DNA from: Campylobacteraceae bacterium
Lineage (GTDB): Bacteria; Campylobacterota; Campylobacteria; Campylobacterales; Sulfurospirillaceae
Assembly (NCBI GenBank): GCA_019162915.1
Contig: JAFLKZ010000202.1
Location: forward strand, 1 to 24,585
Direction: 5' to 3'
DNA: 24,585 bases
Shown here: positions 21,310 to 24,585 of the stretch, piece after piece
How the letters are laid out: each line of letters starts with the position of its first letter
Position numbering within the stretch: position 1 is the first letter of the stretch
Translations under genes and position numbers: made by a program
Notes under the pieces: model-generated
Told to the model about the DNA's origin: nothing
What the model saw: the letters and a program-made list of their open reading frames with translations, nothing else
Database searches by the model: none

Positions 21310-21340
21310 GCGTTTTCTAAAACTTCAAAAGTTTATTTTT

Positions 21341-21958
21341 TCACTTTTCTTTTTTAATGCGACGTGGTTTTTTCTTTTTATCTTTAGGGTTTTGTCTTGG
21401 CGTTTTCCCCTGTGGCGCAGGTGTTGGCACAAAATCTTTAAGCTTTTCTTGTGGCATTGGTTGTTTCATAAGAAGCTCTATCATTTCAAGTGTCGTCTCT
21501 TCCTCTTGACTCACAAAAGAGATAGCTTCTCCAATCTCATCAACATGTAAAAGACGTACAAAATACTCTTCTGCATTTTGAGGTAAGTCATAGTTAACCA
21601 TGACATTTATCTTGGTCAAATTAAGAGTTTTCAAAATCATATCGGTGGTTATAATAATATTTATTTTAGAGGCGTTGAAAGCTTTACTGGTTTCTTCTTT
21701 TTGCTCTACTCTATGGTTGCCATGTATTGCCGTAGCGAGAAAACCTTTGGTTGTAAGGTATTTGCTCACTTCATCTGCTGCACGTTTACTTTTGGTGAGA
21801 ACTACTATTCGTTTTTTAACACTATTTTTAATGAACTGCTCGAGCATAATAGTTTTATCATGTTGCTCTACAAAATAAGCTATTTGGTTAGTTCGTTTTG
21901 CAACACTTGCATGGTCATAGTACTTTTTGGTAACAGGGTTATCGATTTTGTCTGACAT
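21341..21958 (-). CDS. stand-alone, degenerate DEAD-box helicase C-terminal domain protein
   Basis: The product has 205 residues. It aligns by eye with the second RecA-like domain of DEAD-box helicases: R-I-V-V-L-T-K-S-K-R-A-A-D-E (motif IV region), A-I-H-G-N, then I-I-I-T-T-D, V-N-Y-D-L-P and E-A-I-S-F-V. The first domain, with Walker A and DEAD boxes, is absent, and no remnant lies upstream. Motif V (normally TDVAARGLDI) is T-D-M-I-L-K-T-L-N-L, and motif VI (normally HRIGRTGR) has lost its arginines. It therefore cannot be an ATP-driven helicase. The C-terminal 40 residues are Lys/Arg/Pro-rich, suggesting RNA binding. It may be an inactive RNA-binding accessory or a relic still read in frame. 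Confidence 0.72.
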   Translation of the reverse strand: MSDKIDNPVTKKYYDHASVAKRTNQIAYFVEQHDKTIMLEQFIKNSVKKRIVVLTKSKRAADEVSKYLTTKGFLATAIHGNHRVEQKEETSKAFNASKINIIITTDMILKTLNLTKINVMVNYDLPQNAEEYFVRLLHVDEIGEAISFVSQEEETTLEMIELLMKQPMPQEKLKDFVPTPAPQGKTPRQNPKDKKKKPRRIKKEK

Positions 21959-22044
21959 GTAGATTATTCCTTAGATGTTTAGGGCATTATAGCCAAATGA
22001 TTTAATAATCACTGATGAGAGCTTATTAAAGTTACTTTAGAGGG

Positions 22045-22065
22045 AGAGGGATATTGAATCCCTCT
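22045..22065 (-). terminator. hairpin after the long helical-protein gene
   Basis: AGAGGGAT (22045-22052) and ATCCCTCT (22058-22065) form an 8-bp stem with a 5-base loop, directly beyond the stop codon of the minus-strand gene. No clear T run follows. Confidence 0.5.
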
Positions 22066-22069
22066 GGTA

Positions 22070-23323
22070 CTATTTATCTTCTTTTTTCATAGCCTCTTTA
22101 GCACTTTTAACGGCACCATCGACCATGTGTTTTGCTACTTCCCAAGCTCTAAAACCTAGTTTTTTAGCATCATTTGCCACTTGTTTGGCTTTTTCGCTTT
22201 CAAATTCAAAATTTTTCAAAGATTCTACTTTAGCGGTTGCTTTTTTTTCAAAGTCATTGACATCTTTTTTAAGAGATTCAAATTGTTTTTCTGCTTTATC
22301 TTTAAAATTTCGCTCAAGTTGTCCTGCTTCTATTTTAAGCATTTCAATTCTTTCCGTGATAGCTTCTTTGGCTTCGTTTGCAGCCCTTTTGATTTTTGCT
22401 ACGGAACTATTCATCTCTTCGGTCATTTCTTTGATGATGCTTGCGGAAATTCCTTCATTTTGAGATGCAAGTACTTCTAAAAGGGTGATGAACTGCTCGT
22501 CAATTTTGAGTAAGTCTTTGCGAAGAAGTGATAATTCACTCTCCAAAAGTCCTTCTACTTCTTCTTGCGCTGCATATCGAAGGTCATTTTTGAATTTATC
22601 AATGGCTTTAGTGATACCATCTTTAACCCCATTAATCGTCCCTTCCATAATCTCTTTAGCAAAACCTAAATCTTCATCAGCAATATCGATACCCGCACTA
22701 ATGATAGTGCTTGAGATATCTAAAATTCTTTGTTTGGTGAAATTGCCTTCATTGATAGTTTGAAAAGTGAGATTTTTGGTAATTTCATACGCAGTATCTT
22801 TAACATCATTGCCTTGTTCAAGCGTTGTTAAAAGAGCTTCTTGGACAGTTTCTTTAAGGATACCTAACATCTCTATACCTCGAAGCTTTGCATCATGGAG
22901 AGCTACAAGCGCAGATTCTCTAGTATCATCGGTAATATGGACTATATGGCTTTCTAAAATATCAAAAGTTTCAGAAATAGTTTCTCGTATATGTTGTTTT
23001 TGTGCAAAAATACTTTTTTCTAATTGTTCTTTTTCATAAATTGTTTTATATAAAAACTCTTCTTTGTCATGGCTGGTTGCTCGAAGAAGTCCATCTATGA
23101 CACTACCCACTGCTTTAGGTGTTTTGAGTCCTTCATCATGGAGCAATTTACAGTAGAGTTCAAAAAGTTCACCTAATCTATTTTGAATATTTTTTTCATC
23201 TTTGAGTCTTTGAATCTTTTTACGCGAGAGTTCAAAAGTAAGCTCTTGAATGAGCTTTAGAAGCTCTGGATTTTTTTTGTTTTCTTTAAGAGTGACTGCA
23301 AAAATATTGTGCGTTGATTCCAT
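22070..23323 (-). CDS. long alpha-helical, coiled-coil protein of unknown function
   Basis: The product has 417 residues with no signal peptide or membrane span. It is almost entirely predicted helix, with long charged amphipathic stretches. Residues about 290-400 alternate Lys/Glu and Ala like an apolipoprotein or LEA-type repeat. Residues 1-100 are a separate helical region rich in Lys and Leu. No catalytic motif is seen. It resembles uncharacterised Campylobacterota helical proteins (possibly DUF6781, not certain). AAGGAG precedes the ATG. It lies 14 bases after the DUF493 gene in a moaC-led unit, but nothing suggests a molybdenum-cofactor role. A membrane-surface or stress role is only a guess. 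Confidence 0.75.
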   Translation of the reverse strand: MESTHNIFAVTLKENKKNPELLKLIQELTFELSRKKIQRLKDEKNIQNRLGELFELYCKLLHDEGLKTPKAVGSVIDGLLRATSHDKEEFLYKTIYEKEQLEKSIFAQKQHIRETISETFDILESHIVHITDDTRESALVALHDAKLRGIEMLGILKETVQEALLTTLEQGNDVKDTAYEITKNLTFQTINEGNFTKQRILDISSTIISAGIDIADEDLGFAKEIMEGTINGVKDGITKAIDKFKNDLRYAAQEEVEGLLESELSLLRKDLLKIDEQFITLLEVLASQNEGISASIIKEMTEEMNSSVAKIKRAANEAKEAITERIEMLKIEAGQLERNFKDKAEKQFESLKKDVNDFEKKATAKVESLKNFEFESEKAKQVANDAKKLGFRAWEVAKHMVDGAVKSAKEAMKKEDK

Positions 23324-23337
23324 GGGGTAACTCCTTT

Positions 23338-23595
23338 TTAAAGTACAAATTTGATGTGTTTATGTGATTTTAGTGTTTGAAAAAGGGCCTTTCTATCATC
23401 ATCATTATGTACTAGTACCTTTAAGGTATAGCTGACATAGTTACCTTTGGTACTGTTTTGAGATTGTTTGATATCATGTGCTCTTTCATCTAAAACATCT
23501 TTGAGTGGAACACTGACATGATGTTCACTGCTTAAAATGAGTTTGTACTCCCAGTGACAAGGATAATCAAGCTTAAGCTCGTGTGTAGTTTCCAC
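23338..23595 (-). CDS. DUF493/YbeD-family protein
   Basis: The product has 85 residues with the chosen start. The segment Y-P-C-H-W-E-Y-K-L-I and the C-terminal K-G-N-Y-V-S-Y-T-L-K-V with K-F-V-L match the small ACT-like fold of DUF493 (YbeD, HP0495). Members are conserved but poorly understood, with a proposed ligand-binding or regulatory role. The start is probably GTG at 23595, because GGAGG lies five bases upstream; another GTG at 23607 gives 89 residues. Either way the gene overlaps the end of moaC, by 23 or 35 bases, indicating coupled translation. Confidence 0.82.
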   Translation of the reverse strand: METTHELKLDYPCHWEYKLILSSEHHVSVPLKDVLDERAHDIKQSQNSTKGNYVSYTLKVLVHNDDDRKALFQTLKSHKHIKFVL

Positions 23596-24046
23596 TTTTT
23601 CCTCCACTTTTTGACTCTAATTTAATGTCATTTAAAATCATAGATTTATCGATAGCTTTTGACATATCATAAATGGTTAAAAGACCAATACTCACACCCA
23701 TAAGTGCTTCCATCTCAACACCTGTTTGACCTTTGAGTTTTGCCGTTACTTGAAGCTTGAATCCTGGTAAATCGGGAAGTTCTTCGACATCACAATTCAC
23801 AGAAGTCAACATCAATGGATGGCACATCGGAATAAGGTCACTCGTCTTCTTTGTTCCCATGATAGCGGCGATAACAGCGGTTTGCAGAACAGGCCCTTTT
23901 TTTGTCTGATGAGATACTATCATATCATACGCTTGTTGGCTCATCGTAATCGTACCACTCGCGATAGCAACGCGAAAACTCTCGTCCTTATCACTGACAT
24001 CGACCATCTTAGGTCTATCTTTTTCATCTAAATGGGTAAGTTGCAT
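23573..24046 (-). CDS. moaC: cyclic pyranopterin monophosphate synthase
   Basis: The product has 157 residues, the usual length. MoaC converts the 3',8-cyclo-GTP product of MoaA into cyclic pyranopterin monophosphate, the first stable intermediate of molybdenum cofactor synthesis, in the cytoplasm. Family signatures are M-V-D-V-S at 14-18, M-C-H-P-L at 74-78 (Cys75, His76), G-V-E-M-E-A-L at 109-115 and Y-D-M-S-K-A-I-D-K at 126-134 with catalytic Asp127 and Lys130. GAGGGA precedes the ATG. It leads a minus-strand unit with DUF493 and the helical protein. It supplies cofactor for the molybdoenzyme encoded at 5551, but the two loci are 15 kb apart, so genetic linkage is weak. Confidence 0.95.
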   Translation of the reverse strand: MQLTHLDEKDRPKMVDVSDKDESFRVAIASGTITMSQQAYDMIVSHQTKKGPVLQTAVIAAIMGTKKTSDLIPMCHPLMLTSVNCDVEELPDLPGFKLQVTAKLKGQTGVEMEALMGVSIGLLTIYDMSKAIDKSMILNDIKLESKSGGKSGNYTRA

Positions 24047-24155
24047 ACATCCCTCGTTCTTTTTATATAAATTATAGCACCATTTCTCTTAAGTGATATG
24101 TTTCAATGGGTGTATCAATCTCTTTTATTTAGCTAAAAATAGCCTTACTCTTGTA

Positions 24156-24182
24156 TTGAAATCATTATTATTATGCTACAAT
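24156..24182 (+). promoter_or_regulatory. candidate promoter of the RRM protein gene
   Basis: TACAAT (24177-24182) with an upstream TG (24174-24175) forms an extended -10 element. TTGAAA (24156-24161) is a -35 candidate at a short 15-base spacing. A leader of about 85 bases would result. Confidence 0.5.
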
Positions 24183-24209
24183 GGTTCACCAAAAAGGTTT
24201 CTATGTGTT

Positions 24210-24237
24210 GTTTTAGCGCTAAACTTAGGGCTAAAAC
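24210..24237 (+). promoter_or_regulatory. 5' leader hairpin of the RRM gene
   Basis: GTTTTAGC (24210-24217) pairs with GCTAAAAC (24230-24237) around a 12-base loop. An alternative overlapping palindrome, TTTAGCGCTAAA (24212-24223), could form instead. It may control stability or translation, for example by binding the encoded protein or by temperature; this is inferred. Confidence 0.45.
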
Positions 24238-24273
24238 GGTGGTTAGTGACTCAAAAACAGGAGTGTAAGAGCG

Positions 24274-24546
24274 ATGAATATTTACGTAGGTAATGTTAAG
24301 TACGAGATGACTGAAAATGACTTGAGAGATATGTTTTCAGCTTATGGTGAAGTGGCAAGTGCTAGAATTATCAGTGATAAAGATACTGGTAGATCAAAAG
24401 GTTTTGGTTTTGTAGAAATGCCAAATGACTCAGAAGCTAAAGTTGCAATTGAATCAACAAATGAGAAAGAAATCAACGGCAGAACATTAAAAGTAAATGA
24501 AGCTAGACCTCGTGAAGAGCGTCCAAAAAGAGCTCCAAGATATTAA
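24274..24546 (+). CDS. small RRM-domain RNA-binding protein
   Basis: The product has 90 residues consisting of one RNA recognition motif. RNP2 is I-Y-V-G-N-V at residues 3-8 and RNP1 is K-G-F-G-F-V-E-M near 43-50. The short basic tail ends in P-K-R-A-P-R-Y. Such glycine-poor, single-RRM proteins occur in cyanobacteria and many Campylobacterota; they bind single-stranded RNA and are sometimes cold-induced. The sequence around 24255-24270 (ACAGGAGTGTAAGAGCG) places AGGAG about 9 bases before the ATG. It is monocistronic: its own promoter and leader lie upstream and a terminator follows. Confidence 0.93.
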   Translation: MNIYVGNVKYEMTENDLRDMFSAYGEVASARIISDKDTGRSKGFGFVEMPNDSEAKVAIESTNEKEINGRTLKVNEARPREERPKRAPRY

Positions 24547-24565
24547 TCGAAACAGTTAGTTTAGA

Positions 24566-24585
24566 GTCACTACTCTCGTAGTGAC
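24566..24585 (+). terminator. terminator hairpin at the window edge
   Basis: GTCACTAC (24566-24573), a TCTC loop and GTAGTGAC (24578-24585) form a perfect 8-bp stem 20 bases after the RRM stop codon. The window ends here, so a following T run cannot be seen. Confidence 0.7.

Noticed and set aside
21341..21958. Labelling the helicase-like gene a pseudogene
   Set aside because: The frame is intact, begins at a domain boundary and no remnant of the first domain lies upstream, so a maintained short protein is at least as likely.
24093..24293. 66-codon open frame before the RRM gene
   Set aside because: It spans the probable promoter and leader hairpins, runs past the RRM start and has no ribosome site.

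Overview
The window looks like a chromosomal segment of an AT-rich, anaerobically respiring Campylobacterota (Epsilonproteobacteria), most like Sulfurospirillum or a close relative. This is judged from protein style: a DUF3373-type porin, small cytochrome-like periplasmic proteins, NarG-like molybdoenzyme subunits and a TorD/polyferredoxin pair. No search was run, so genus and family names rest on recognition. No rRNA, tRNA, CRISPR array or insertion sequence was seen, and no gap between genes exceeds 300 bases.

Layout. (1) 189-2614 (+): two near-identical small exported proteins, then an outer-membrane porin, closed by a bidirectional terminator. (2) 2657-4389 (-): three overlapping genes for a leucine-rich-repeat-variant protein, an unknown helical protein and an Mrp-family ATPase that lacks the usual CxxC pair. 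(3) 4513-12692 (+): a tightly packed respiratory operon. It encodes an exported two-domain rhodanese, a Tat-exported type II DMSO-reductase-family catalytic subunit, its four-cluster Fe-S subunit, a haem-b gamma subunit fused to a c-type cytochrome, an unknown Cys-rich exported protein, a TorD-like chaperone and a polyferredoxin. (4) 12743-15224 (+): a MarR regulator, YceI, a pirin and a small DUF4405-like membrane protein. A shared palindrome lies over the marR promoter and in front of yceI. (5) 15395-21261 (+): three fused flavoproteins, namely ETF:quinone oxidoreductase with its ferredoxin domain, an ETF beta-alpha fusion and an NfnA-NfnB fusion. (6) 21341-24046 (-): a helicase-C-only protein, a long helical protein, a DUF493 protein and MoaC. 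(7) 24274-24546 (+): a small RRM RNA-binding protein and a terminator.

How the parts may work together. The operon in region 3 contains a complete periplasmic molybdoenzyme of the NarGH/SerAB/DdhAB/EbdAB type. Electrons would pass from the Mo centre through the Fe-S chain and haem b to haem c, with no membrane anchor needed. The substrate cannot be read from sequence; the leading periplasmic rhodanese suggests a sulfur compound. Region 5 links NAD(P)H, ferredoxin, ETF and the quinone pool in three polypeptides where other organisms use up to six or seven. That makes it the best candidate in the window for an undescribed electron-bifurcating or confurcating module.

Across the window the 10-bp palindrome TTACATGTAA occurs eight times, in coding and non-coding DNA, against well under one expected from base composition.
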